A program made the translations under genes and the position numbers. A stretch of DNA of 59,670 nucleotides, from positions 1 to 59,670 of the forward strand of contig NZ_FNOV01000018.1 of the NCBI RefSeq assembly GCF_900107135.1, read 5' to 3'. Shown one piece after another: positions 33,477-41,631 of this stretch. Within the stretch, counting starts at the first letter, position 1, and each line of letters opens with the position of its first letter. Below the pieces are notes generated by a model. That model did not search any database, was not told where the DNA came from, and saw only the letters and a list, made by a program, of their open reading frames with translations. Source of the stretch: Hymenobacter psychrophilus. GTDB lineage: Bacteria > Bacteroidota > Bacteroidia > Cytophagales > Hymenobacteraceae.

Positions 33477-35324
33477 TCAGACCAGCCCGCCGTTGGCCGC
33501 CTGCATGGTGCTCAGGCGCTGGTAGAGGCCTCCGGCCTGCCGTAGCAACTGCTCGTGGGTGCCGCGCTCCACAATGCGGCCGTGCTGAAGCACAATAATT
33601 TCATCGGCGTGCTGCACGGTGCTCAGGCGGTGGGCAATTACGAGGCTGGTGCGATTCTGCATGAGGCGCGTGAGGGCCTGCTGCACCAGCTGCTCGCTCT
33701 CGGTGTCGAGGGCCGAAGTAGCTTCATCTAAAATAAGAATGGGCGGGTTGCGCAGAATAGCCCGCGCAATGCTCAGGCGTTGGCGCTGGCCACCCGAGAG
33801 ACGCGAGCCCCGGTCGCCGATAATGGTCTGGTAGCCCTCGGGCGTGGCCACGATAAATTCGTGGGCGTTGGCAATGCGGGCCGCCTCCATCACCTCCGCC
33901 TCGGTGGCCTCGGTGTTGAAGCGGATGTTGTTGAAAATGGTGTCGTTGAACAGGATGCTCTCCTGCGTGACGATGCCCATCTGGTCGCGTACCGAGTGCA
34001 GGGTGCAGTCGCGCACGTCGTGGCCGTCGATGAGCAGCTGGCCGCCGGTGGGGTCGTAGAAGCGGGGCAGCAGGTCGGCCAGGGTGCTTTTGCCACCGCC
34101 ACTGGGGCCTACCAGCGCTACCGTTTTGCCTTTCCCAATCGTTAGGTTAATGTCGTCGAGCACTGTGGCTTCGCCGTAGCCGAAGCGTAAGTTGCGCAGC
34201 TCAATGCGGTCCTGGAAGGGTGGGAGCACCTGCGCGTCGGGCTTGTCGCGAATCAGGGGCTCGGTATCGATGATGCTCAGTACCCGCTCGCCGGCCACCA
34301 GCCCGCGCTGGATGTTGCCAAACGACGACGACAGGGCCTTAGCCGGCGTGAGCACCTGCGAAAACAGAATCACATAGCCGATAAACGTTTCGCCATCCAG
34401 CGTCGACTGCCCGCCCAGAATCAGGGAGCCGCCGAAGTACAGCAGCCCGGCCACAACCGAAACGCCCGCAAATTCGGAGAAGGGCGAGGCCAAGTCGCGG
34501 GTGTTGTCGATGCGGCGCGAGGTGCGGGCGTACTGGTCGTTCTGCTCCTCAAACTTGCCCTTGATGTAATTCTGGGCGTTAAAGGCCTTGATAACCCGGA
34601 TGCCGCCCAGCGTTTCGTCAATCACCGACAGCATGGAGCCAAGCGTACTCTGGCTCTGCTTGGCCTGGGTACGCAGACGCTTGGCCACGGTGGCAATAAT
34701 GCCCCCCGATATGGGCAGTAGCACCAGCGTAAACAGCGTGAGGGGCACCGAGAGGTGAAACAGCACTACGAAGTAGGCAATGATGGTGAGCGGCTCCTTG
34801 ATAATGGCCGTCATGGTATTTACCACCGACGTTTCCACTTCCTGCACATCGGCCGTGAAGCGCGACATCAAATCGCCCTTTCGCTCGCCCCCAAAAAAGC
34901 CCAACTGCAGCCCGATGATGCGGTAGTAAAGGTCGCGGCGCAGGTTACGGATGACGCGGGCCCGCACCGTGGCCAGCAGGCGCAAACTCAGGTAGCGGAA
35001 CACATTGCTCAGCAGCACCGATACCACCACCACCCCGCACACGAAGGCCAGCGCCCCCAACTTGCCCCGATCTTCCAGTACACCGGCAAAAAAGTACTGG
35101 AACGTATCGGTAACCCAACTGATGGTGGGTTTGAAATCGGGCAGCACTGTAGGCGCGGCCACCTGCACCTTGTCCGTTTTGTCGAAGAGTACGCTCAGCA
35201 GCGGAATGATGAGCGTGAAGTTGCCGATGCTGAAAAAGATAGTCAGCACGGTGTACAGCAGGTACTGGGGCAGGAAAGCCGCCCAAGGCCGGGCGTACTG
35301 CAGAATGCGGAGGTAGGTTTTCAT
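33477..35324 (-). CDS. MsbA-like ABC transporter (membrane and ATPase domains)
   Basis: 615 residues from MKTYLRILQYARPW; six membrane helices in the first 330 residues, then an ATPase domain. Motifs: Walker A GPSGGGKSTL, Q-loop VTQESILFND, signature LSGGQRQRLS, Walker B ILILDEATSALD and H-loop VIAHRLS. The layout (half transporter, working as a homodimer) and sequence match the MsbA/lipid-exporter group, probably flipping a lipid or lipid-linked glycan. TACCTTTG on the minus strand at 35334-35341, ten bases before the ATG, is a likely -7 box, so the leader would be very short. Confidence 0.94.
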   Translation of the reverse strand: MKTYLRILQYARPWAAFLPQYLLYTVLTIFFSIGNFTLIIPLLSVLFDKTDKVQVAAPTVLPDFKPTISWVTDTFQYFFAGVLEDRGKLGALAFVCGVVVVSVLLSNVFRYLSLRLLATVRARVIRNLRRDLYYRIIGLQLGFFGGERKGDLMSRFTADVQEVETSVVNTMTAIIKEPLTIIAYFVVLFHLSVPLTLFTLVLLPISGGIIATVAKRLRTQAKQSQSTLGSMLSVIDETLGGIRVIKAFNAQNYIKGKFEEQNDQYARTSRRIDNTRDLASPFSEFAGVSVVAGLLYFGGSLILGGQSTLDGETFIGYVILFSQVLTPAKALSSSFGNIQRGLVAGERVLSIIDTEPLIRDKPDAQVLPPFQDRIELRNLRFGYGEATVLDDINLTIGKGKTVALVGPSGGGKSTLADLLPRFYDPTGGQLLIDGHDVRDCTLHSVRDQMGIVTQESILFNDTIFNNIRFNTEATEAEVMEAARIANAHEFIVATPEGYQTIIGDRGSRLSGGQRQRLSIARAILRNPPILILDEATSALDTESEQLVQQALTRLMQNRTSLVIAHRLSTVQHADEIIVLQHGRIVERGTHEQLLRQAGGLYQRLSTMQAANGGLV

Positions 35325-35385
35325 GGGCAGCCGCAAAGGTAGAGCATCGGGCGGGCTATGCGCGCCACACTACTGCCCAAGCCGC

Positions 35386-35421
35386 AAAAAGCCCTCCGCA
35401 CCAAAGGCACGGAGGGCTTTT
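35386..35421 (-). terminator. Terminator of the CHRD gene
   Basis: 12-bp stem AAAAGCCCTCCG / CGGAGGGCTTTT around a 12-base loop, with T's on both strands; it lies between the CHRD gene stop and the ABC transporter start. Confidence 0.85.
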
Positions 35422-35455
35422 ACAAAGCTGATAAAGGGCCGAAAAGGCCACTGAC

Positions 35456-35899
35456 TTACTTGGCCGTTACGTTGCCGCGGATTTCACCACCCGGGTAGGC
35501 CGTGCTGTGCAGGTTCACATAAATCTGGCCGGCCATCAGGCTGTCGGCGGTGGAAGGCTGCAGGGTAACCGTGCCCGTAATGGGCGACTTGCTCACGTCG
35601 TTGAAGCCCACGGCTATGTTGCCTTTCTTGCCGGGCTTGCCGAAGTGCAGGTGGCCCATTGTGGGGCTCAGGCCCTGGTAGGTCACGTTGTACTGGAGCA
35701 CTTTCGTAGTCTTGTCGAAAGTGCCGGTCATCATGCCGGTGGCAGTCGAAACGGTAGTCGGTACGGCTTGCTTGTTGTCGAGAGTGGCCGAAACGGTCAT
35801 CATCGTGTTAGCCGGCGTCACGTTGTCGTCGTCGTCGTTGTTGCAGGCGCCGAGGGCCACTACGCCCAGGGCAAAGAACAGAGAGGTGAGCTTATTCAT
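35456..35899 (-). CDS. CHRD-domain lipoprotein
   Basis: 147 residues. Lipoprotein signal MNKLTSLFFALGVVALGAC, followed by Asn/Asp-rich NNDDDDN, a typical surface-export-compatible linker. The rest is one CHRD domain: strand VSATLDNKQAVPTTVSTATG, LQYNVTYQGLSPTMGHLHFG (with the conserved HLH) and a C-terminal IYVNLHSTAYPGGEIRGNV (the NLHT-like and GGEIRG signature). Domain role is unknown; found in secreted bacterial and metazoan (chordin) proteins. Own terminator. A YceI gene ends upstream 45 bases away and may be co-transcribed. Confidence 0.9.
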   Translation of the reverse strand: MNKLTSLFFALGVVALGACNNDDDDNVTPANTMMTVSATLDNKQAVPTTVSTATGMMTGTFDKTTKVLQYNVTYQGLSPTMGHLHFGKPGKKGNIAVGFNDVSKSPITGTVTLQPSTADSLMAGQIYVNLHSTAYPGGEIRGNVTAK

Positions 35900-35943
35900 G
35901 AAAAGAGGAAAAAAGAGAAATAAGTAAAAGTTGAATCAGGAAG

Positions 35944-36555
35944 CTACTTGGCCGACAGCTGGGACACCGGCTCGCAGATCAGGCTGACTTTGATGCCCAC
36001 AATTTTGGCAATGTTCTCGCGTACCAGCCGCGGAATTTCAATGCCATAGTCGGCCGGCGAAATGCTGAAGTAGGCGTTGACGAGCAGGCTACCCTGGCTA
36101 AAGGCCAGCGCCCCCGGCACCGTGAGCCGCCGCGTAACGCCATGAATAGTGATGTCGCCTTCCACCGATACCCGCTGGCCGTCCTTGAGCAGCTTGCCCA
36201 TATCCAGATCGACGATGCGCCCGCGGAAAGTGGCCTTCGGATACTTGTCCGACTCCAGGTAGTTCTCGTTGAAGTGCTCCTGCATGAGGGTGCGTTTGAA
36301 CGCGAACGACTTTACCGGAATGCTGAACGCCAGCTGCCCGCTATGCAGGTCGAAAACGGCCGCTACCTGCTTGGTAGTGGCCTCGATGTCTTCGATGATG
36401 CTGGTGGAGAAGAAACTGGCAGCACCTTCCTGGGTCAGGTATTTGCCCTGGGCTCGCGCCGGCGTTGCCAGTGCCCCGCTCAGGAGCAACACGGCCAGCC
36501 CCCAGCGCGCGGCAGTGCGGGTGCCTGGCACCTTCAATAGTAATGGTTTGGTCAT
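35944..36555 (-). CDS. YceI-family periplasmic protein
   Basis: 203 residues with signal peptide (GLAVLLLSGALATPARA). Lipocalin-like barrel: GAASFFSTSIIEDIEATTKQ, QLAFSIPVKSFAFKRTLMQEHFNENYLES (split positions about 75-103), FRGRIVDLD, VEGDITIHGVTRRLTVPG (about 137-154, the most conserved YceI block) and a final strand. YceI proteins bind isoprenoids or fatty acyl chains; here it is the rapidly divergent Bacteroidota type. Transcribed towards the CHRD gene. 36556-36796 upstream is AT-rich but shows no further gene. Confidence 0.87.
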   Translation of the reverse strand: MTKPLLLKVPGTRTAARWGLAVLLLSGALATPARAQGKYLTQEGAASFFSTSIIEDIEATTKQVAAVFDLHSGQLAFSIPVKSFAFKRTLMQEHFNENYLESDKYPKATFRGRIVDLDMGKLLKDGQRVSVEGDITIHGVTRRLTVPGALAFSQGSLLVNAYFSISPADYGIEIPRLVRENIAKIVGIKVSLICEPVSQLSAK

Positions 36556-36796
36556 GCGTAGAGCTGAACCGCTACCACTTCCCTTCCAGCTGAACCAACT
36601 GGCTCTTATTCGCGCCGGCAGCCCGTTTTGCTACCATGGCAGATAGTATGGGTTGGCGTGCAGGAAGGTGTGATAACGAAACTACAATACGGGCGGCGGC
36701 CGCCAGGTTTCGGAAATAATTATACTATTAGATGAAAATTATATACAGTCCGATAAACGGGTGAAAATGCCGGATAAAAAGGCCACGCCTACTCAA

Positions 36797-37126
36797 CTAC
36801 CCTGGCGGCAGTAGCCCCACTACCTCAATGCGGCCCACAAGCTGGTGGTTGAACCCGGCAAGTTCGGCGGCGGGTACGCGCAGCTGCTCCGGTTGCCGGT
36901 CAGTCGCCACCACCTCGAAATGAGCGGCGTAATCAGCATCCACGGTAAGGCGCAGCAGGTAGTCGGCACCGCTGCCCATTGGTTCGGCAGTCGGTTGGGT
37001 CAGGTAAAAAACCCGCGGCTCCAACCCCTGCAACGGAAGCTCTAACCAGTCGGAGGCGGCAATCCAATCCAGTTCTGCCTGCCCCACGGGCCGGTAAAGT
37101 AGCACCGTAGCAGAGTCGTGGCGCAT
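36797..37126 (-). CDS. Hypothetical protein, ADP-ribosylation/crystallin J1-like
   Basis: 109 residues, soluble. The opening TVLLYRPVGQAELDWIAASDW followed by LPLQGLEPRVFYL resembles small proteins often labelled ADP-ribosylation/crystallin J1, whose name is not backed by function. The link is from memory and weak. A period-8 repeat fills the 73 bases between its ATG and the stop of the Wzi-like gene, so a common transcript with that gene would carry the repeat. Confidence 0.6.
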   Translation of the reverse strand: MRHDSATVLLYRPVGQAELDWIAASDWLELPLQGLEPRVFYLTQPTAEPMGSGADYLLRLTVDADYAAHFEVVATDRQPEQLRVPAAELAGFNHQLVGRIEVVGLLPPG

Positions 37127-37130
37127 GTTG

Positions 37131-37197
37131 GAGTGACTGAGTGACTGAGTGACTGAGTGACTGAGTAACAGAACTTGCGCTCAGTCACTCAGTCACC
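37131..37197. repeat. Period-8 tandem repeat (AGTGACTG) with inverted arm
   Basis: GAGTGACT is repeated four and a half times at 37131-37164, then CTCAGTCACTCAGTCACC at 37180-37197 is its reverse complement, so the block folds back on itself. It occupies the whole gap between two minus-strand genes, five bases from one start and three from the other stop. Confidence 0.85.
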
Positions 37198-37199
37198 GG

Positions 37200-39077
37200 T
37201 TAAAACTCGTGCAGGCGCTGGGCAATGTTCCAGCGCAGGGCGATGGAAGCCAGGGCCCCGCCGTCGGCGGTGTAATAGGCGGGTACGGGCTCGTTGCCCG
37301 AGAACGTGCGGTGGCGGTAAACAAGCTTGCCGTCGATGAACAGGTTATGGGCCGCCTGGTAGGAGGCCGTCAGGTCGGTGTGCAGCAGGTAGGAGGTGAT
37401 GCCGCTGCCCACGAAAAAGCCCTCCTCGGCGGGGCGGGTGGTGTAGGGCAGCAGCACGTTGGAGCCGTAGTTCTGGCCCACCGGGTCGAGGCCCTGCTTC
37501 ACAAAAAAGCCTTTGCCTACCACGTGCAGGCGGGGCAGAGGCTGGTAACTGGCAATGCCGATCAGCTCCCAGAGGTTGGCGCCCATGGGGTGGGCCAGCG
37601 GCTGGGCGGCGTGTTGGTAGTCGGCATACTTATCCCGGGCCTGGTAGGTGAAGGGCCGGATGAAGTTGAACTCGCCCTGCAAATCGAAGTTCCGGATGCC
37701 GGCCACGTTGAGGTACTTGGCCCCAAGCTGCACGGCCTGCTTGTTGGTCCACGACCCATTGCCGGCCCGAATATCATTCAGTCTAAACTCATCGAGCACA
37801 AGCTGACCGTAGAGCTGCACCTGCTTTTTGATGTTCCATTTAAAGTCGATGCCAAACAACGCGTTGCCATCGGCCGAACCCACATTCTGCTCGATGGAGC
37901 GGTAAAAAATAACCGGGTTAAGGTACTGCAGCTCGAGCGTGTTGCGGTGCTTGTACTGCGGAACGCCCCTCACCAGCACCGTATCGCGGCTCCGCGAGCC
38001 TGATATGACGCTCTCGAACACGCCGATGTTGAGGTTGGGCAGTACATCGAGGCTCAGGTGGTGCAGAGCCAGAAACTTGCGGTCATACACGTCGTCCCGG
38101 TCCGAGGGGTCGGTGATGAGCTGGGCGAACAGGTTCTGGTACTTGAACTTCCAGACCCGGGTCTGAATCTTGAAGAACAGGTAGGGCGAGGAGTAGTCCG
38201 ACAGAATGAGGCTGCGGTAGCCGTTGCCAATCTGGTTGCGGTCGTGGCCCAGTTGCAGGCTTACGTGGCGGCCGGCGGCGTAGCTTACGTAGCCGCGGGC
38301 CGAGAGGAAGTCGTACTGGCCGGGCGTGGTTTTGAACGGCTTCCAGAAGCCCTCGTGCGGTACAGCCCGGTCGCGCTCAATTCGCTCCTGCACATAAAAC
38401 GGCACGGCCATCTGGTTGTCGGCCAGGAAGGCGTAGAAACCCAGGCGCTGGTCCACGGTGCCCTCAATCTGCACGCCGCGGGTATTGAGGAAGGCGTAGT
38501 TTTTGGCTCCGTCGTTGTTGCCCAGGCTCAGGCCCGCCACCGGGTTCACGCGCAACGAGAAGTCGGGCGTTTCCACGCTGTACAGGTCGGAGTGGCGCTG
38601 GTAGAGAAAGCCCAGGTAGGGGTTGGAGCGGGCATTGGTGGCCGAATCGAGCCGGGTGTCGTGCCAGTTGTCGCGCAGCAGGTAGCGCACGTTAAAGCGG
38701 TCCTGGGCCGAGAGGCCGGCGCTGGAGTCGGCCAGCATACGCTCGGCCAGTTGGGCCACCGCGGCCCGGGTGTAGGGCCGCACCGAGGTATGAATATCGC
38801 CCAGCGAATCGGAGCCCTGCAGAATGGCGTAACGGTCGATGAGCCGGTAGATGTCGTTGTCGAGCGGCACGTAAGTGGTGCCCATCGTGGTTTTGGTGCC
38901 CCGGCCCACCTGGGGCTCATCCAGCGCCGGGTTGTAGGGCCGGGCGGGCTTGGGCGGCTGGTCGTACATGAGCCAGTTGCCCTTGCCGTCGGTGGGGCGG
39001 GTGGGGGGCGTATCCTGGGCGGCGGCCGGCGCGGCCAGCAGTGCCAGCACAGCCAGCAGCAGGGTAGGTTTTTTCAT
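37200..39077 (-). CDS. Outer-membrane protein, capsule assembly Wzi-like
   Basis: 625 residues. Signal peptide MKKPTLLLAVLALLAAPAAA. After a periplasmic N-terminal part (to about residue 150) come many aromatic-ended strands: YLGFLYQRHSDLYSVET, GRHVSLQLGHDRNQIGNGYRSL (about residue 280, in two parts), FKIQTRVWKFKYQNLFAQL. GHDRNQIGNGYRS and the strand pattern match Wzi-like outer-membrane barrels that anchor capsule at the surface; several are also described as gliding-associated. TAGTTTTG on the minus strand at 39118-39125 is a good -7 box. Exact role not proven. Confidence 0.75.
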   Translation of the reverse strand: MKKPTLLLAVLALLAAPAAAQDTPPTRPTDGKGNWLMYDQPPKPARPYNPALDEPQVGRGTKTTMGTTYVPLDNDIYRLIDRYAILQGSDSLGDIHTSVRPYTRAAVAQLAERMLADSSAGLSAQDRFNVRYLLRDNWHDTRLDSATNARSNPYLGFLYQRHSDLYSVETPDFSLRVNPVAGLSLGNNDGAKNYAFLNTRGVQIEGTVDQRLGFYAFLADNQMAVPFYVQERIERDRAVPHEGFWKPFKTTPGQYDFLSARGYVSYAAGRHVSLQLGHDRNQIGNGYRSLILSDYSSPYLFFKIQTRVWKFKYQNLFAQLITDPSDRDDVYDRKFLALHHLSLDVLPNLNIGVFESVISGSRSRDTVLVRGVPQYKHRNTLELQYLNPVIFYRSIEQNVGSADGNALFGIDFKWNIKKQVQLYGQLVLDEFRLNDIRAGNGSWTNKQAVQLGAKYLNVAGIRNFDLQGEFNFIRPFTYQARDKYADYQHAAQPLAHPMGANLWELIGIASYQPLPRLHVVGKGFFVKQGLDPVGQNYGSNVLLPYTTRPAEEGFFVGSGITSYLLHTDLTASYQAAHNLFIDGKLVYRHRTFSGNEPVPAYYTADGGALASIALRWNIAQRLHEF

Positions 39078-39117
39078 AGGTTGAAGCCCGCCGCGCCGGA
39101 ACGGGCTGACGGAGACA

Positions 39118-39125
39118 CAAAACTA
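39118..39125 (-). promoter_or_regulatory. -7 box of the Wzi-like gene
   Basis: Minus strand TAGTTTTG, perfect TAnnTTTG, 41 bases before the ATG. Confidence 0.45.
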
Positions 39126-39133
39126 CGGAGTTT

Positions 39134-39205
39134 CGGTGGGTGAAAGATTGAGGCACTGGCCGAACTGTCATTCACCCGTTCACCGAGCCACTCATTCACC
39201 CACCG
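39134..39205. repeat. Period-8 repeat block between divergent genes
   Basis: TCATTCAC, CCGTTCAC, CGAGCCAC, TCATTCAC follow in phase at 39170-39201, with GGTGGGTGAAAG at the left (39134-39147) as inverted partner. It is a degenerate relative of the TCAGTCAC array at 37131-37197. Confidence 0.6.
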
Positions 39206-39219
39206 CCTACCTTTACCCC

Positions 39220-40164
39220 ATGCCCCCGCTTCGCCTGCTGCGCTTTTCCCAACTCGACCTACCTGCCTGGGATGCCTGCGTGGCCCGGGCGCGGCAGCCG
39301 GTGCCGTACGCGCACAGCTGGTGGCTGCAGGCCACGGCCGGCCGCTGGGATGCGCTGGTGCAAGTGGCGTCCGATGGCCGCTACCTCAGCGTCTGGCCGC
39401 TACCCGCCAAGTGGCGGCCGGGCGGGCGGCAGGTGTACCAGCCGCCCTTCACCCAGCAGTTGGGCCTGCTTTCCTGCGTTGAAAGCGCCCCCGCCATTGG
39501 CCCCGAACTGCCGCAGCTGGCCCGGCGCTACGCTCGCTTCTACACCCAGCTCAACGAGGCCAACGGCCTGCCCGACGTAGCCAAAGATTTCGCCGTTGAA
39601 GCCCGGCAGACCTACCAACTCGACCTCAGTTCCGACTACCAAACCATGCGGGCCGGCTACTGCGCCGACTACCGCCGCCGGCTGCTGCGCCACGAAGCCG
39701 CCGCCGCCCCGCTGGCCGTAACCAATCTGCCCGACGCCGCGCCGTTGCTGGCCCTGTTTCAGCAAACCAAAGGCCCCGCCGCCGGCCTGCGCCCGCGCCA
39801 CTACGCCCGCCTGCGCCGGCTGCTGGCCGAGCTGCACAGCCGGCAGCTGCTCGAAGCCCGGGCCGTGCGCCAGCCCGAAACCGGCGCCCTGCTGGCCGGC
39901 GCCCTGTTTGTGCGCTACCGCAGCCGCCTGATTTACCTGTTCGCCGCCGCCTCTGATGAGGGCAAAAAGGCCGCCGCGCCGGTGCTACTGCTTGATGATG
40001 CCATCCGCCGCCACGCCGGTACGCCGGGGCTGGTGCTCGATTTTGAGGGCGGGATGCTGCCCGCCATTGCCCGTTTTTTCGCCAACTTCGGGGCCGCGTC
40101 CGTCCCGTACGCGGCCTTATCGTTCACCTCCCAACGCCCCTGGTACCTGAAATGGATGCGCTAA
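39220..40164 (+). CDS. FemAB/GNAT-like acyltransferase
   Basis: 314 residues from the ATG at 39220. Shape and motifs fit the Acetyltransf_6/FemAB-like group: an N-terminal half with PYAHSWWLQATAGRWDALV and a substrate region, then LSSDYQTMRAGYCADYRRRL (about residues 145-165) and RPRHYARLRRLLAEL, followed by GALLAGALFVRYRSRLIYLFAAAS (about 225-248), the acyl-CoA-binding type strand-helix, and FEGGMLPAIARFFANFGA. Acceptor unknown; relatives modify cell-wall or polysaccharide precursors. It overlaps upp by 13 bases. TACCTTTA lies four bases before the ATG, a possible leaderless promoter. Confidence 0.75.
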   Translation: MPPLRLLRFSQLDLPAWDACVARARQPVPYAHSWWLQATAGRWDALVQVASDGRYLSVWPLPAKWRPGGRQVYQPPFTQQLGLLSCVESAPAIGPELPQLARRYARFYTQLNEANGLPDVAKDFAVEARQTYQLDLSSDYQTMRAGYCADYRRRLLRHEAAAAPLAVTNLPDAAPLLALFQQTKGPAAGLRPRHYARLRRLLAELHSRQLLEARAVRQPETGALLAGALFVRYRSRLIYLFAAASDEGKKAAAPVLLLDDAIRRHAGTPGLVLDFEGGMLPAIARFFANFGAASVPYAALSFTSQRPWYLKWMR

Positions 40165-40850
40165 CGCCCAATTCTGCCGACTCTACTGCCGCCGCCCACG
40201 CCAATGCCCGCGTGCGGATTCTGTGCGCCCAACCTTCCATCGCCAACCACTTCCTGGCCGAGCTGCGCGACGTAGATGTGCAAAAAGATTCGCTGCGCTT
40301 TCGCCGCAACCTGCAGCGGCTGGGCGAAATCATGGCCTACAACATCAGCGCCGGCCTCGATTTCACCAACAAAACCGTGCGCACCCCGCTGGGCGAATCC
40401 AGCAGCATGCACCTGTCCGATTTCCCGGTGCTGGCCACCGTGCTGCGCGCCGGCCTGCCGTTTCACCAAGGCTTTCTCAATTACTTCGATCAGTCGCCCT
40501 CGGCGTTTGCGGCCGCTTACCGCATCGAGGGCACAGCCCAGGTGCAGGTGCAGGTCGATTACCTCTCGGCCCCCAGCCTCGACGGCCGGGTGCTGATTCT
40601 GGTGGACCCCATGCTGGCCTCGGGCAAAAGCCTGGTGCAGACTTACCGGGCCATGCTGCGCTTCGGCACGCCCCGGCAGGTGTACATTGCGGCCGTTATT
40701 GCCTCGCCCCAGGGCGTCGAGTACGTCACGCGCGAAGTGCCCGAAGCCACGCTCTGGCTGGCCGCCCTCGACGACGACCTCAACGAGCAGGCCTACATCG
40801 TGCCCGGCCTCGGCGACGCCGGCGACCTGTCATATGGCAGCAAACTGTAG
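40152..40850 (+). CDS. upp: Uracil phosphoribosyltransferase
   Basis: 232 residues, slightly longer than the usual 208-217 because of an N-terminal extension. Salvages uracil to UMP using PRPP in the cytoplasm. Type-specific elements: LRFRRNLQRLGEIMAYNIS, TVLRAGLPFHQGFLNYF (about residues 97-113), the PRPP loop LILVDPMLASGKSL (143-156), IAAVIASPQGVEYV and a C-terminal YIVPGLGDAGDLSYG. The start overlaps the preceding gene's stop by 13 bases, so translation is coupled. Followed nine bases later by a heptad repeat element. Confidence 0.95.
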   Translation: MDALTPNSADSTAAAHANARVRILCAQPSIANHFLAELRDVDVQKDSLRFRRNLQRLGEIMAYNISAGLDFTNKTVRTPLGESSSMHLSDFPVLATVLRAGLPFHQGFLNYFDQSPSAFAAAYRIEGTAQVQVQVDYLSAPSLDGRVLILVDPMLASGKSLVQTYRAMLRFGTPRQVYIAAVIASPQGVEYVTREVPEATLWLAALDDDLNEQAYIVPGLGDAGDLSYGSKL

Positions 40851-40859
40851 GTTTTTTGA

Positions 40860-40890
40860 GCTATTAGCTGACAGCTGCTAGCGAATAGCT
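40860..40890 (+). repeat. Heptad-period 31-base element, copy 2
   Basis: GCTATTA, GCTGACA, GCTGCTA, GCGAATA, GCT, then TTTT; nine bases after the upp stop. Faces an inverted partner at 41010-41040. The space between (40891-41009) has no gene and contains GAAACCCAATT, also present at 45051-45061. Confidence 0.82.
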
Positions 40891-41009
40891 TTTGTTCTAT
40901 TGAACAGTTCTTCACGCCAAGCGCGTTGGGCAACTACCGAACATCGAAGAAAGGCGGATTATCATGGAATAAGGTGATTCTCCGCGAAACCCAATTCTAC
41001 TACACCTAA

Positions 41010-41040
41010 GCTAACAGCTAGCAGCTAATAGCTAACAGCT
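41010..41040 (-). repeat. Heptad-period 31-base element, inverted copy
   Basis: On the plus strand GCTAACA, GCTAGCA, GCTAATA, GCTAACA, GCT. It is the reverse-complement type of the element at 40860, making a 181-base MITE-like composite. It ends 7 bases before the TTG start at 41048. Confidence 0.8.
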
Positions 41041-41047
41041 CAAAATA

Positions 41048-41497
41048 TTGCTTCCAGCCCTGCTGAAATACGCCGCCGTTTTTGCCTTTGGCATGTTCAA
41101 GTTCGTTGGCGCGCCCATTACGGGCGTGGCGGCGGGCCTGCCGGTGGCCGTTACCTGGGCCCTCACGGTGGCCGGCATGATGACCACGGTTATCCTGATT
41201 TCGGGCGTGGGCAAGGCCTGGGCGCTGCATATGCGGCGGCGGCGGCTGGAGAAGGGCAAGCCGCTGTTCAGCCGCCGCACCCGCACCATCGTGCGCATCT
41301 ACCGCCGCTTTGGCATGATTGGCATTGCCTTCCTGACGCCCATCCTGTTCAGTCCCATCGGCGGCACCGTCATTGCCACCCAGCTGCACGTACCGCGCTG
41401 GCGCATTCTGCTGCACATGAGCTGGAGCGCCGTATTCTGGGGTTTTGCCCTCACCATGCTGGTCGTGCGCTTCAGCCACCTGCCTATCTTTCACTAG
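41048..41497 (+). CDS. Small integral membrane protein
   Basis: 149 residues with a TTG start; the next ATG is 14 codons in (41090) and would cut into the first hydrophobic helix. About three or four membrane helices; a basic cytoplasmic loop (MRRRRLEKGKPLFSRRTRTI) separates them. FKFVGAPITGVAAGLP and IAFLTPILFSPIGGTVIATQL resemble small membrane proteins of the Sm_multidrug_ex/COG2426 type, but I am not sure. A repeat element directly precedes the start and may have replaced the original promoter and ATG. Confidence 0.68.
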   Translation: MLPALLKYAAVFAFGMFKFVGAPITGVAAGLPVAVTWALTVAGMMTTVILISGVGKAWALHMRRRRLEKGKPLFSRRTRTIVRIYRRFGMIGIAFLTPILFSPIGGTVIATQLHVPRWRILLHMSWSAVFWGFALTMLVVRFSHLPIFH

Positions 41498-41509
41498 CAG
41501 AACCTGAAA

Positions 41510-41612
41510 GGAACGTCATTCAGAGGGCAGCGAAGAATCTCGCGTGCTGATGTTGCAATAGTAGCGCAACATCAGCACGCGAGATTCTTCGCTGCCCTCT
41601 GAATGACGTTCC
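41510..41612. terminator. Perfect 47-bp palindrome, GAACGTCATTCAG family copy 2
   Basis: Arms 41510-41556 and 41566-41612 match at all 47 positions, with a 9-base loop. Outer block GGAACGTCATTCAGAG, then GCAGCGAAGAATCTCGCG. It is shared with the element at 32165-32276. Located between convergent genes, so it probably ends both transcripts. Confidence 0.88.
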
Positions 41613-41631
41613 TTATTAGCAATAGCCCGAA

